DNA from: Deltaproteobacteria bacterium
GTDB taxonomy: Bacteria; Myxococcota_A; UBA9160; UBA4427
Length of the DNA: 64,000 nt
Assembly: GCA_016713665.1 (NCBI GenBank)
Contig: JADJOR010000002.1
Coordinates: 682,001 to 746,000, forward strand
Reading direction: 5' to 3'
This document shows, one piece after another, positions 13,143 to 23,184 of the stretch (positions are counted from its first letter, which is position 1; the number at the start of each line of letters is the position of its first letter). The notes below the pieces were generated by a model. The model had not been told where the DNA came from and made no database searches. It worked only from the letters and a program-made list of their open reading frames with translations. The position numbers and the translations under genes were made by a program.

Positions 13143-14240
13143 ATGCAAGGGCAGCCTCTTCCGACCCGGCCGAAGGTCTACGGCACGACCTTCGAGCCAA
13201 AGCTCAGCGATCGACAGGCCATGGTCTTGCGTGCCCTGGTCTCGACTTACGTCGAGCGCGCAGCGCCCGTCGCGTCGCAGGCACTCGCGCAGCGCATGCC
13301 GACCCCACTGTCCCCGGCGAGCATCCGCAATACGCTGGCCGAGCTCCAGGATTCGGGCCTCGTCGAAAAGGCGCATGCCTCGTCCGGACGCGTCCCGACG
13401 CCCCTGGGTCTCCGGACCTTCATCGACCATCTGCTCGAGCCCGAGGGGCTCGGGCCGGACGAGCAACGCCGGCTCGACCGCGCGCTCGAGGGGGTGGATT
13501 CGACCGAGACGCCGCGCTGTGCGGCGCAAGCCTTGTCCGACCAGACGCGGCAGCTCGGATTCGTGGTCCCGCCGCGGGTGGAGCACCTTCCCCTCCGGAC
13601 CTTGCACCTCGTCCCTGTGAGCACCGGGCGCGTGCTGGCCGTGCTGGTCGCCGAGAACGGCGGCGTGATGCAGCGGATCGTGGCCCACGAAGAGCGCATA
13701 TCGCGCCGCGAGCTGGAGCGGATCGGGCGGATCCTCGCCGAGCGGGTCGCGGGCCGGACGCTCGTCGGGCTTCGACGGTGTCTCGAAGAGGAACGGGAGC
13801 GCCTGCGCGGGGAGGCGGACGATCTCATGCGGCACGCCTGGACTCTCGGCCTGGGGGCCTGCGAGGGGGACGCTGGAGAGGATCTCGTGATCGCGACCCG
13901 GCTCGCGCTGCTCGGGCAGCCCGAGTTCTCGGACCCGGATCGGATCCGCGGCCTCTTTTCTGCCCTCGAGACGAACGAGCGATTGCTCGAGCTGCTTCGC
14001 CAGATCGCTCTCGCGGACCGAAGTGCGCTCCGTGTCGGTCTGTCGATGTCGCTCGGGACGGAGCTCGGGGAGCCCGCGCTCAAGGACTGTGCCCTCGTTG
14101 CGATTGCCTACGGGGCCCCATCGTCGCCCGGCCCGCTCGGCGTGCTGGGTGTGATTGGACCGCAGCGCATGGACTACGGACGGGTGATTCCGCTCGTCAG
14201 CTACTGCTCGGAGCTCGTGACGCGCAAGCTGCTCGCGTGA
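13143..14240 (+). CDS. hrcA: Heat-inducible transcription repressor HrcA
   Basis: Repressor of class I heat-shock genes that binds the CIRCE inverted repeat, with GroEL as usual co-factor. 365 residues. The N-terminal winged helix covers about residues 15-95 (LSPASIRNTLAELQDSGLV, then the wing ASSGRVPT), followed by the GAF-like HrcA domain. It is followed by grpE-dnaK-dnaJ on the same strand, its usual targets. No CIRCE element (TTAGCACTC-N9-GAGTGCTAA) is visible upstream of hrcA, grpE, dnaK or dnaJ, so its operator may be elsewhere (for example at groESL) or diverged. No strong ribosome binding site precedes the ATG. Confidence 0.93.
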   Translation: MQGQPLPTRPKVYGTTFEPKLSDRQAMVLRALVSTYVERAAPVASQALAQRMPTPLSPASIRNTLAELQDSGLVEKAHASSGRVPTPLGLRTFIDHLLEPEGLGPDEQRRLDRALEGVDSTETPRCAAQALSDQTRQLGFVVPPRVEHLPLRTLHLVPVSTGRVLAVLVAENGGVMQRIVAHEERISRRELERIGRILAERVAGRTLVGLRRCLEEERERLRGEADDLMRHAWTLGLGACEGDAGEDLVIATRLALLGQPEFSDPDRIRGLFSALETNERLLELLRQIALADRSALRVGLSMSLGTELGEPALKDCALVAIAYGAPSSPGPLGVLGVIGPQRMDYGRVIPLVSYCSELVTRKLLA

Positions 14241-14374
14241 TCAGCCTGGGAATTCAGGGAATCCGATCACGCGGGAACGTCCGGATCCGGCGGATGCCCC
14301 CTCCGGAATTCTTCCGGGGTGATGGCTTTACAGTGTCCCTGGATTGCTTACGTAGAGCGACTGTCGGACGATGA

Positions 14375-15118
14375 ATGACCGAGCGCATGGATGGGACCTG
14401 CATGACTGATCGATCCCGCAACGATGTGAAGGCCGGGCCCGACGAGGAGCTCACGATCGAGCCCTCGGCCGAGATGGCAGAGGCGCTGCGCGAGGCGACG
14501 CTCGCCTTCGAGGCGCGGGAATCCCATTCCGGGGGCGGGGCGGCCGGGGCTTCCGGCGGCGGCGAGCCCGCTTCGGCCGACAAGCTGACCATCGAGCTCC
14601 TCTCCCAGGAGCTCCAGGATCTCAAGCGATTCCACGAACAGAAGGTCAAGGAGTTCGAGGAGCAGCGGGATCATTTCCTGCGACTTCAGGCGGAGTTCGA
14701 GAACTTCCGCCGACGCAGCCTGAAGGAGAAGCAGGAGAGCCTCCGATACGGCCACCAGAATCTCGTCAAGGATCTCCTTTCGGCCGTCGATAACCTGGAG
14801 CGCGCCTTGGAGCACGGGGCGCAGAACGCCGGAGCCGAGGTCCGGGGAGTACTGGACGGGATCGCGCTGGTCCATCGCGAGATCCTGACTGCGTTCGAGA
14901 AGCACGGGGTGACCCAGCTCGACGCCCAGGGCCAGACCTTCGATCCCGCCGTGCACGAGGCGATCGGTCAGATACCGAGCGCCGAGGTCGCGGCGAACAG
15001 CGTTCTCCAGGTGCTCCAGAAGGGGTACGTCATCCACGATCGGATGGTCCGTCCGTCGAGGGTGCTCGTAGCCCGCGAGCCCACACCGCAGGAGCGGGGC
15101 TCGATGCGCGGCGATTAG
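14375..15118 (+). CDS. grpE: Nucleotide exchange factor GrpE
   Basis: Releases ADP from DnaK. About 247 residues: an acidic disordered N-terminus, a long coiled coil (about residues 70-130) and the C-terminal beta domain (about 150-235, with QTFDPAVHEAIGQ). In-frame ATGs at 14375, 14387 and 14402 are all possible; none has a clear ribosome binding site, and conservation starts only after residue 60. Upstream, the 134-base gap from hrcA contains a small hairpin (ccggaattcttccgg near 14302) but no CIRCE. dnaK follows after 54 bases. Confidence 0.93.
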   Translation: MTERMDGTCMTDRSRNDVKAGPDEELTIEPSAEMAEALREATLAFEARESHSGGGAAGASGGGEPASADKLTIELLSQELQDLKRFHEQKVKEFEEQRDHFLRLQAEFENFRRRSLKEKQESLRYGHQNLVKDLLSAVDNLERALEHGAQNAGAEVRGVLDGIALVHREILTAFEKHGVTQLDAQGQTFDPAVHEAIGQIPSAEVAANSVLQVLQKGYVIHDRMVRPSRVLVAREPTPQERGSMRGD

Positions 15119-15172
15119 GTCTCGGCCCTCCGCGGTGCGGAAGGCGCCGGGATCGGGGGGGGACGGGGCCGC

Positions 15173-17002
15173 ATGGGCAAGGTCATCGGGATCGATCTCG
15201 GGACGACCAACAGCTGTGTCGCGGTGATGTCGGGCGACCAACCCGAGGTCATCGCGAACGCCGAGGGTGCGCGCACGACGCCGTCGATGGTCGCCTATAC
15301 CGCGAGCGGCGAGAAGCTCGTCGGTCAGATCGCGAAGCGCCAGGCCGTCACCAATCCCCAGAGCACGATCTTCGCCGTCAAACGCCTGATCGGCCGCAAG
15401 CTCGAGGCCGAAGAGGTCCGGGCCTTCGCGAAGATCGCGCCGTTCAAGATCGTGGCCGCAGACAACGGTGATGCCTGGGTCGAGATCAACGGTCGGGCGT
15501 GTTCGCCGCAGGAGATCTCGGCGATGGTGCTCGCACGAATGCGCGACACCGCGATGGAATTCCTCGGTGAGCCCGTCGATCAGGCGGTGATCACGGTCCC
15601 CGCCTACTTCAACGACGCACAGCGTCAGGCGACGAAGGAAGCGGGCAAGATCGCGGGGCTCGAGGTCCTCCGGATCATCAACGAGCCCACGGCCGCGGCG
15701 CTCGCCTACGGCATCAAGCAGGACACCGACCAGAAGATCGCGGTCTTCGACCTCGGCGGCGGCACATTCGACGTGTCCATCCTCGAGATCGGAGACGGCG
15801 TCTTCCAGGTCCTCTCGACCAACGGCGATACGTTCCTCGGCGGAGAGGACTTCGACAACGTCCTCGTCGGAGCCCTCGCGGATCGCTTCGAGAAGGAGAA
15901 TGGCGTCGACCTGCGCGGCGATCCGATGGCGCTCCAGCGCCTGAAGGAGGCCGCCGAGCGCGCGAAGCAGGAGCTCTCGTCGACGACCGAGACCGACATC
16001 AATCTCCCCTTCATCTGTGCCGACGACGAGGGGCCGAAGCATCTCGTCCATTCGATGACGCGCGACGAGCTCGAGCTGCTCGTCGGCGACATGGTCGCGC
16101 GGCTCGAGGGCCCGTGTCGGATCGCGATGGAGGACGCCGGTCTCAGCGCCGACCAGATCGATCACGTCGTCCTCGTCGGCGGCATGACGCGCATGCCGCT
16201 GGTCCAGCGCAAGGTCGAGACGATCTTCGGCAAGCCGCCGCTGAAGGGCGTCAATCCCGACGAGGTCGTCGCCGCCGGCGCGGCGATCCAGGGCGGCGTG
16301 CTGACGGGCGAGGTCGAGGAGGTGCTGCTCCTCGATGTGACGCCGCTGTCGCTGGGCGTCGAGACACAGGGCGGTGTCTTCACGAAGATCCTCGAGAAGA
16401 ACACGACCATCCCCTGCACCAAGAGCCGCGTCTTCTCGACGACCGAAGATCACCAGGACATCGTCCGCATCCACGTGCTCCAGGGCGAGCGCGAGATGGC
16501 GGAGGACAACATGACCCTGGGCCGTTTCGAGCTCGTCGGCATCCCGCCGGCGCCACGCGGCGTGCCGCAGATCGAGGTCACGTTCGCGATCGACACCGAC
16601 GGTGTCGCGAGCGTCTCGGCGAAGGATCTCGGGACCGGCCGCAGCCAGAGCATCCAGGTCACCGCCTCGAGCGGCCTCTCGAAGGACGAGGTCGAGCGAC
16701 TGGTCAAGGAGGCCGAGGGCAACGCGCTCGCCGACCAGGCGCTCCGCTCGTTGATCGAGCTGCGAAACAAGGCCGACGGACTCATGTACTCGGCGGCGAA
16801 GACCCTCGAGGAGTTCGCCGAAGACGTCGATGCCTCGGAGAAGGCGAATCTGAGCGACCAGATCGCCCGCACCCGCGAGCTCGCCCTGGCGCAGGACCCC
16901 GAGGCCCTGAAGCAGGCCGTCGACGAGCTCTCCCGCCAGAGCTACGCGCTGACCGAGAAGCTCTACGCCAAGCTCGGGGGTCAGACGGAAGAGGGGGCCT
17001 AG
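15173..17002 (+). CDS. dnaK: Molecular chaperone DnaK (Hsp70)
   Basis: ATP-dependent chaperone, 609 residues. The N-terminal ATPase domain starts with GIDLGTTNSCVAV, has the connect motif AYFNDAQRQATKEAGKIAGL and the adenosine motif VVLVGGMTRMP. The linker (EEVLLLDVTPLSLG) and beta-sandwich substrate domain follow. The C-terminal lid is somewhat short and ends EEGA, lacking the canonical EEVDK-like acidic tail. The purine-rich ggggggacgggg just upstream serves as ribosome binding site for the ATG at 15173. It works with the adjacent GrpE and DnaJ. Confidence 0.98.
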   Translation: MGKVIGIDLGTTNSCVAVMSGDQPEVIANAEGARTTPSMVAYTASGEKLVGQIAKRQAVTNPQSTIFAVKRLIGRKLEAEEVRAFAKIAPFKIVAADNGDAWVEINGRACSPQEISAMVLARMRDTAMEFLGEPVDQAVITVPAYFNDAQRQATKEAGKIAGLEVLRIINEPTAAALAYGIKQDTDQKIAVFDLGGGTFDVSILEIGDGVFQVLSTNGDTFLGGEDFDNVLVGALADRFEKENGVDLRGDPMALQRLKEAAERAKQELSSTTETDINLPFICADDEGPKHLVHSMTRDELELLVGDMVARLEGPCRIAMEDAGLSADQIDHVVLVGGMTRMPLVQRKVETIFGKPPLKGVNPDEVVAAGAAIQGGVLTGEVEEVLLLDVTPLSLGVETQGGVFTKILEKNTTIPCTKSRVFSTTEDHQDIVRIHVLQGEREMAEDNMTLGRFELVGIPPAPRGVPQIEVTFAIDTDGVASVSAKDLGTGRSQSIQVTASSGLSKDEVERLVKEAEGNALADQALRSLIELRNKADGLMYSAAKTLEEFAEDVDASEKANLSDQIARTRELALAQDPEALKQAVDELSRQSYALTEKLYAKLGGQTEEGA

Positions 17003-17206
17003 GCCCGGTCGTCCCGCGGATCCCGGCCCCGGGGCCGATCGCGAGCGGCCGGCTCCCGGCCCGCGAGGCCAGCCGGGCAGGTTTATCGGGCCGATCGGGT
17101 TGACAGTTGGCCCGGCGGTGCCGAGAGTCCCGCGCGCTTCGTCCCCTTGGGCGCGGAGCGCCAGCCTCGTCGCCATCCCATCGCCAGCCAGGGAAAGGGC
17201 CATCGC

Positions 17207-18358
17207 GTGAGCAAGCGGGACTACTACGACGTTCTCGGGGTCGAGCGCGGTGCGTCGGAGAACGAGCTCAAGAAGGCCTACCGCAAGCTCGCGATGGAAT
17301 GTCATCCAGATCGCCATCCCGACGATCCGGCGGCCGAGGAGCGCTTCAAGCAGCTCTCGGAGGCCTATTCGGTCCTGTCGGACCCCGACAAACGTGGCCG
17401 CTACGACCGCTTCGGGCATGCCGGGGTCGGCGGGCCGGGTGGTGGCGGGCCCGGGGCCGACTTCGGGGACCTCGGCAACTTCGGCGACCTCTTCAACGAC
17501 CTCTTCGGCGACATCTTCGGCGGGGGAGGCGGGCGCGGGGGCAGCCGGCGCGGGCGTGGGCAGCGCGGCGCGGACCTCCGTTACAACCTCGAGATCAGCC
17601 TCGACGACGTCCTCCACGGCTGTGAGCCGCGGCTCAAGATCCCGCGCATGAACCGCTGCGGAACCTGCTCGGGCAGCGGCGCCGCCGAGGGCTCGAAGCC
17701 CTCGCGCTGCGGACGCTGCGAGGGTACGGGGCAGCTGGTCTTCCAGCAGGGCTTCTTCCGGGTCAATCGGCCTTGTGATGCCTGCGGCGGAGCGGGCGAG
17801 GTCATCTCGAATCCGTGTCCGACCTGTCGCGGAGCGGGCCGGGTGGAAGGTCAACAGACCATCCAGGTGAAGGTGCCGCCCGGCATCGACGAAGGCGCGC
17901 GGCTGCGCGTGACGGGCGAGGGCGAGGCAGGGGTCGCGGGTGGACCGCCCGGGGATCTCTACGTCGTGATGGTCCTGCGCGAGCATCCACTCTTCCGACG
18001 CGAGAGCACCGATCTCCATCTCGAGGTCCCGGTCGCCTTCGTACAGGCCGCGCTCGGCGGTGAGATCGAGGTCCCGACGCTCGACGGCAAGGTCAAGCTC
18101 GCGATTCCGGAGGGCACTCAATCGGGCCGCGTATTGCGCCTGCGCGGGAAGGGGCTGCCTCCGCTCCAGCCGCGGCTCGACCCGGCACAGCTCGCGAAGA
18201 TGCGCGGCGACCTGTACGTGAAGGTCTTCGTCGAGGTTCCGACGAAGTTGAACGCTCGGCAGCGCGAGCTCCTCGAGGAGTTCGCGGCGCATTCGGGCCA
18301 CGAGGTCTCGCCCACGACGAAGGGGTTCGTCGAGAAGCTGCGCGATCTCTTCGATTGA
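17207..18358 (+). CDS. dnaJ: Chaperone protein DnaJ (Hsp40)
   Basis: Delivers unfolded clients to DnaK and triggers its ATPase. 383 residues in the class A layout: J domain (residues about 4-70, with the HPD motif in CHPDRHPD), Gly/Phe-rich linker, four CxxCxGxG zinc repeats (CGTCSGSG, CGRCEGTG, CDACGGAG, CPTCRGAG) and C-terminal client domains. GTG at 17207 is chosen because the sequence SKRDYYDVLG follows at once and gggaaaggg lies 7-15 bases upstream. The 204-base gap after dnaK is very G+C-rich and has a lone TTGACA but no matching -10, so an internal promoter is unproven. Confidence 0.96.
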   Translation: MSKRDYYDVLGVERGASENELKKAYRKLAMECHPDRHPDDPAAEERFKQLSEAYSVLSDPDKRGRYDRFGHAGVGGPGGGGPGADFGDLGNFGDLFNDLFGDIFGGGGGRGGSRRGRGQRGADLRYNLEISLDDVLHGCEPRLKIPRMNRCGTCSGSGAAEGSKPSRCGRCEGTGQLVFQQGFFRVNRPCDACGGAGEVISNPCPTCRGAGRVEGQQTIQVKVPPGIDEGARLRVTGEGEAGVAGGPPGDLYVVMVLREHPLFRRESTDLHLEVPVAFVQAALGGEIEVPTLDGKVKLAIPEGTQSGRVLRLRGKGLPPLQPRLDPAQLAKMRGDLYVKVFVEVPTKLNARQRELLEEFAAHSGHEVSPTTKGFVEKLRDLFD

Positions 18359-18407
18359 GGGCGAAGCCGGAAGACTCGCGGCCGAGCGTTCGCAGGGGGG
18401 CGGATCG

Positions 18408-20570
18408 ATGTCGAAGAGGATGAGCAAGGCGGCGTTCTTCGTCGCGATCGGCATCGCATGGAGCCTGGCCTGTGCGGGCCCCGGCCTCGCACCGCAGCCC
18501 GTCCCCGACGAGCAGCGAGCCGCCTACGACGCCGCGCTGCGCAAGCGCTTCACCGATCCCGTCGCGTCGCGCTCCGGTCTCGAGGCCTTCATCGTGCGCT
18601 ATCCGGCGAGTCCGATGGCGGACGACGCGGCCCTGCGTCTGGCCGAGCAGGCCTTCTCCGACGGTCGCCAGGACGAGGGCCGCCGATGGCTGGGATCGAT
18701 CCTGACCCAGTATCCCGGCTCCGATGGCGAGCCGATTGCGCGGCTTCGACTAGCCCAGCTCGAATACGCGCGCGATCGGAAGGTCGCCGCCCGAGGATTG
18801 CTCGACCCCGTCGATCTGCGGCGACTGCCGGCAGATGACGCGCGTGAAGCCCTCGAGCTCAAGGTCTCGTTGTCCCAGACGCCCGTCGAACGCATGCGCT
18901 ACCTGGCGCGTCTCGCGGCGGTCCTGCGCGACGCCGAGAGCCGACCGCAGCGGGGGACGATGACGACTTCGGTCGATACCCAACGACGGGACGTCGAGCG
19001 TCGGATCGGCGAGCTCGTCGCCGCGGCTGCCGTGCCCGAGCTGGAGACGATGCTCGACGAGCTCGACCGGCGATCGCCGGCCCCCGCCATCGCCCTCGAG
19101 CTCGCGCGACGCGCCGTCGAGTCGGGGGACGCGGAGGAGGCGGAGGAGAAGCTCGAGCGCGCCGGTCGTCTGGCGCAGAACGACGAACAGCGCGAGCGCG
19201 TGGACCTGCTCGAGCGGCGTCTCGAAGAGCGGCCGGCCGGCGTCGCCCGGACGGACATCCACGCGCCCGCTGGACTCGCGCCCTTGCGGGAGCTTTCGGA
19301 ATACACGCGGCCCGACACCCGCGGCGCGCGTGGCACGATCGGGGTCGTACTTCCGCTCTCGGGCGATTTCGCCGAGTTCGGGGAAGCCAGCCTGCGCGGA
19401 ATCCTGCTGGCGGCGGGGGTATTCCGGCCGGCCGCGGGGGGCGTTGAAGGCGGGTCGGAGGAAGACGCCGTGCTGCGCACGAGCGCGAGCGACGCGGATC
19501 GGCTCGATCTGCGGGTCGTCGTGCGCGATTCAGGAAGCGATCCGGCCCGGGCTGCGGAAGCGGTGCGCGAGCTCGCTGCGATGGAGGACGTCGTTGCGAT
19601 CCTCGGGCCGATCTTCAGCGACGAGGCGCTCGCCGCGGCCGAAGCGGCCGAGGCAGCGGGCGTTCCGCTCGTCACCCTGTCCAATCGCGAGGACGTGACG
19701 CAGGGCCGTCGCTTCGTGATGCGGACGCGGACGACGCCGGCCGACGAGATCGGCGTCCTCGTCGATTACGCGGTGGATCGGCTCTCGGCCCGGCGCTTCG
19801 GTGTCCTCTATCCCAGGACCCGTTATGGGCGGGGCATGCGCAAGCTCTACGCCGACGCCGTCGCGGCCCGGGGCTCGAAGCTCGTCACGCTGGCGAGCTA
19901 TTCGCCGGAGGAGACGGACTTCTCGAACGTGATCAAGGAAATGGTCGGCTTCCGGTTCCTGACGGCCGGGGAGAGGCAGGCGATCGCGGCACGCGACAAG
20001 GCGGTCGAGGCGGCGCGTTCGCTACCGCCGGCGCAGGCCGCCCGCGCCCGCAGCGAGGCCTTCGCGAAGCCGGGCCCGAACGGCGATCCACTGCCCCCGA
20101 TCGTCGACTTCGACGTCTTGTTCATCCCGGACTCCGCCGACGCGATCGCGATGATCGCACCGGGGCTCGCATTGCAGGGGGTGCGCGACGTGCGCTTGCT
20201 CGGTTCGAGCGATTGGCTCGACGAGAACTTGTTGCGGGGCGCCGATCGCCACATCGCGGGAGCCGTCGTCAGCGCGCCGTTCTTCGTCGGCAGCGACGTC
20301 GGCGTCGTGCGCGAGTTCGTCGAAGCCTACCGATCGACCTTCGCCGTCGAGCCCGAAGCCTATGCCGCGCAGGGCTTCGACGCGACGAATCTCGTGCTGC
20401 AGCAGCTCGCTGCGAAACGGCGTGATCGCGTCGCCGTTCGGGACGGCATGCTGGCGGTGCGCGCATTCCCGGGCGCGTCGGGCTCGATGACGATGCTGCC
20501 CGACGGCAACGCGCGCAGGCGTCCGTTCCTGCTCGAGGTTTCGGGTCAGCGTTTCGTCCCGCTGGATTGA
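18408..20570 (+). CDS. Predicted outer-membrane lipoprotein, LpoA-like (penicillin-binding protein activator family)
   Basis: 720 residues. An N-terminal signal sequence ends in SLAC (Cys near residue 22), a slightly irregular lipobox. Residues about 40-290 form helical repeats resembling TPRs (residues such as FIVRYPASPMADDAALRLA). From about residue 305 a type I periplasmic-binding (Leu/Ile/Val-like) fold follows, beginning IGVVLPLSGDFAEFGEASLRG. That architecture matches LpoA, which activates PBP1A in Gammaproteobacteria; whether this protein does so is inference. It could also be a small-molecule-binding lipoprotein. It sits 49 bases behind dnaJ and ahead of lon, on the same strand. Confidence 0.75.
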   Translation: MSKRMSKAAFFVAIGIAWSLACAGPGLAPQPVPDEQRAAYDAALRKRFTDPVASRSGLEAFIVRYPASPMADDAALRLAEQAFSDGRQDEGRRWLGSILTQYPGSDGEPIARLRLAQLEYARDRKVAARGLLDPVDLRRLPADDAREALELKVSLSQTPVERMRYLARLAAVLRDAESRPQRGTMTTSVDTQRRDVERRIGELVAAAAVPELETMLDELDRRSPAPAIALELARRAVESGDAEEAEEKLERAGRLAQNDEQRERVDLLERRLEERPAGVARTDIHAPAGLAPLRELSEYTRPDTRGARGTIGVVLPLSGDFAEFGEASLRGILLAAGVFRPAAGGVEGGSEEDAVLRTSASDADRLDLRVVVRDSGSDPARAAEAVRELAAMEDVVAILGPIFSDEALAAAEAAEAAGVPLVTLSNREDVTQGRRFVMRTRTTPADEIGVLVDYAVDRLSARRFGVLYPRTRYGRGMRKLYADAVAARGSKLVTLASYSPEETDFSNVIKEMVGFRFLTAGERQAIAARDKAVEAARSLPPAQAARARSEAFAKPGPNGDPLPPIVDFDVLFIPDSADAIAMIAPGLALQGVRDVRLLGSSDWLDENLLRGADRHIAGAVVSAPFFVGSDVGVVREFVEAYRSTFAVEPEAYAAQGFDATNLVLQQLAAKRRDRVAVRDGMLAVRAFPGASGSMTMLPDGNARRRPFLLEVSGQRFVPLD

Positions 20571-20696
20571 GTCCATCGCCTGCACATCGCATCGTGAAGC
20601 TGCCGCTTCGTTGCCGGTCGGATCGCGTTTCAACTCGCGATCGCGCGATCTCATCTCGCGCCTCAAGTCGACTCGCACGCGGCCGTTAATGCTCCC

Positions 20697-23132
20697 ATGG
20701 AACGCACGCCCCCGGCCGACCACCTCCCCGAAGAGCTCCCGGTCCTCGCGCTTCGAGAGTTCGTCGTGTTTCCGTACATGGTGCTGCCGCTGTTCGTGGC
20801 GCGGGCCCAGTCGATCGCGGCCGTCGAGGAGTGCTTCGAAGGCGATCGCCTGATCCTGCTCGTCGCGCAGCGCAATCCCGATTCCGTCGATCCTGATCCG
20901 GACGATCTCCACCGCATCGGCACCGTCGCGATGGTGATGCGCAAGCTGAAGATGCCCGACGGCCGGCTCAAGGTCCTGGTCCAGGGCCTCGGCAAGGCCC
21001 GCATCGAGTCCGTGATCGATCACGGCGCATGCACCCGCGTCCGTGTGTCGCCCTTCGTCTCGGCCGAGGAGAACGGCGAGGAGTGGACGGTCGAGGGCGA
21101 GGCGCTGACCCGCGCGGTTCGCGCGCGCGTCGAGGAGCTGCTTCCGCTCAAGAATCTCCCGCCGGAAGTGCTCTCGATCACGACCAACGTCCAGAGCCCC
21201 GGTCGCCTCGCCGACCTCGTCGCCTCGAATCTCCGCCTCCGCCTCGACGAGGCCCAGGAGGTGCTCGAGATCCAGGACGCCCTGGCCCGCCTGCGCAAGG
21301 TCGATTCGTTGCTCAAGCGCGAGCTCGAGGCGGTCGCGACGCGCGCCGACTTCCATCGCCCGGCGCCGGCCTCCGACGCCGCCTCGGCGGAGCACCGCGA
21401 GACCTTCCTCCGCGAGCAGCTGCGCGCGATCCAGAGCGAGCTCGGCGAAGTCGATCCCCGCGCCGACGAGCTCGACGACTACCGGCTCAAGGTCGAGGAG
21501 GCGAACCTCCCGGAGACGACGCGCGAGGAGGCGGTGCGCCAGCTGCGCCGACTCGAGCGGATGCATCCGGACGGACCCGAGGCCCAGGTCGTCCGCAACT
21601 ACCTCGACTGGGTCGTCGATCTGCCGTGGGACCGCTGCTCCGTCGATCGGCTCGGCCTCGAGGAGGCGCGCGCGATCCTCGACCGCGACCACGCCCACCT
21701 CTCGATCGTGAAGGACCGCATCCTCGAGTTCCTCGGCGTGCGCAAGCTGCGGCAGGATTCGCGCGGTCCCATCCTCTGCTTCGCCGGGCCGCCCGGTGTC
21801 GGCAAGACCTCCCTCGGCCGCTCGATCGCGCGAGCGATGGGACGCGAGTTCGTGCGCGTGTCCCTCGGCGGCGTTCGGGACGAGGCGGAGATCCGGGGCC
21901 ATCGTCGGACCTACGTCGGCGCCCTGCCGGGCCGCATCATCCAGGGCATCAAGCAGGCGGGCACCAGCAATCCCGTCATGATGCTCGACGAGATCGACAA
22001 GCTCGGCGCCGATTTCCGGGGCGATCCGTCGGCGGCGCTGCTCGAGGTCCTCGACCCGGAGCAGAACCGCGAGTTCAGCGACCACTTCCTGAACACGCCC
22101 TTCGATCTCTCCCGGGTCCTGTTCATCGCGACGGCCAACATGCTCGAGCCGATCCCGGCGCCGCTGCGCGATCGCATGGAAGTCATCCGCCTGGCGGGCT
22201 ACACGCCGGAGGAGAAGGCCGAGATCGCGACCCACTTCCTGATCCCGCGCCAGATCGAAGAGCATGGCATGGACGTCGCCCACGTCACGTGGACGAAGAG
22301 CGCGGTCCAGTCGCTCTGCAGCGAGTACACCTACGAGGCCGGCGTCCGGAATCTCGAGCGGCAGGTCGCCGCGATCTGTCGCAAGGTCGCGCGCCGGCGA
22401 GCGGAGGGCGAGCTGTCCGAGGTCGTGATCAACGCGCGGACGCTCGACAAGTATCTCGGCCCGCCGCCGTATCGCCAGGACAACGCGAGCAAGCAGTCCG
22501 AGGTCGGCCTCGTGAACGGGCTCGCGTGGACCGAGGGCGGCGGCGAGGTCCTCTCGCTCGAGGCGAACCTCTCGCATGGTCGCGGGCTCGTGCTGACGGG
22601 ACAGCTCGGCGACGTCATGAAGGAGAGCGGTCAGGCGGCCCTCTCGTACGTCCGCTCGATCCTCCCGGAGATCGGGCTGTCCGATCGTGACTTCGCGCGG
22701 CAGCAGATCCACGTCCACGTGCCGGCCGGTGCGACGCCCAAGGACGGCCCCTCGGCCGGCGTCGCGATCGCGACGGCGATCGCCTCGCTGGCGACGGGCA
22801 TCGCGGTCCGGGCCGATGTCGCCATGACGGGCGAGGTCACCCTGCGCGGTCGCGTGCTGCCGGTGGGCGGCGTGCGCGAGAAGGCGCTCGCAGCGCTTCG
22901 CAGCGGCATCACGACGATCATCATCCCGGAGAGCAACGTCGGCGATCTGCGCGAGATTCCCAAGGAGCTGAAGAAGCGGATCGAGTTCATCCCCGTCTCC
23001 CACATGCGGGAAGTCCTCGATCGCGTGCTCGTCGAGCCGCTCACCTGGAAGGCGCGCAAGCGCAGACCGGCGGGCGCGGCCCCCTCGCGCACCGGCGCCC
23101 GCGCGCCGCTCCGGGCCGACGAGCGAGACTGA
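20697..23132 (+). CDS. lon: ATP-dependent protease Lon
   Basis: Serine AAA+ protease for misfolded and regulatory proteins, 811 residues. The N-terminal LAN domain (LPVLALREFVVFPYMVLPLF) recruits substrate, the AAA+ module has Walker A GPPGVGKT and sensor segments, and the protease domain has the Ser-Lys dyad at Ser686 (PKDGPSAG) and Lys729 (REKALAALR). It follows the chaperone genes, a common heat-shock neighbourhood. The ATG at 20697 has no clear ribosome binding site. A C-terminal basic tail after about residue 785 is poorly conserved. Confidence 0.97.
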   Translation: MERTPPADHLPEELPVLALREFVVFPYMVLPLFVARAQSIAAVEECFEGDRLILLVAQRNPDSVDPDPDDLHRIGTVAMVMRKLKMPDGRLKVLVQGLGKARIESVIDHGACTRVRVSPFVSAEENGEEWTVEGEALTRAVRARVEELLPLKNLPPEVLSITTNVQSPGRLADLVASNLRLRLDEAQEVLEIQDALARLRKVDSLLKRELEAVATRADFHRPAPASDAASAEHRETFLREQLRAIQSELGEVDPRADELDDYRLKVEEANLPETTREEAVRQLRRLERMHPDGPEAQVVRNYLDWVVDLPWDRCSVDRLGLEEARAILDRDHAHLSIVKDRILEFLGVRKLRQDSRGPILCFAGPPGVGKTSLGRSIARAMGREFVRVSLGGVRDEAEIRGHRRTYVGALPGRIIQGIKQAGTSNPVMMLDEIDKLGADFRGDPSAALLEVLDPEQNREFSDHFLNTPFDLSRVLFIATANMLEPIPAPLRDRMEVIRLAGYTPEEKAEIATHFLIPRQIEEHGMDVAHVTWTKSAVQSLCSEYTYEAGVRNLERQVAAICRKVARRRAEGELSEVVINARTLDKYLGPPPYRQDNASKQSEVGLVNGLAWTEGGGEVLSLEANLSHGRGLVLTGQLGDVMKESGQAALSYVRSILPEIGLSDRDFARQQIHVHVPAGATPKDGPSAGVAIATAIASLATGIAVRADVAMTGEVTLRGRVLPVGGVREKALAALRSGITTIIIPESNVGDLREIPKELKKRIEFIPVSHMREVLDRVLVEPLTWKARKRRPAGAAPSRTGARAPLRADERD

Positions 23133-23184
23133 TCGTCCCGCCGACTGCTTGCCCCACGCGATCCACGCGGCCTACGCTCGCCCC

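Noticed and set aside
17100..17130. TTGACA before dnaJ as a promoter -35
   Set aside because: No A+T-rich -10 occurs at 15-19 bases downstream.
14348..18454. Very long open frame on the strand opposite grpE-dnaK-dnaJ (over 1,300 codons)
   Set aside because: It mirrors highly conserved genes; long antisense frames arise from codon bias in G+C-rich DNA. Its translation is low-complexity and matches nothing.
20664..20690. TCAAG-N14-GCCGTTAA just before lon, another sigma-28-like string
   Set aside because: The -10 has a mismatch, it ends about 7 bases before the ATG, and lon is not a motility gene; probably chance.
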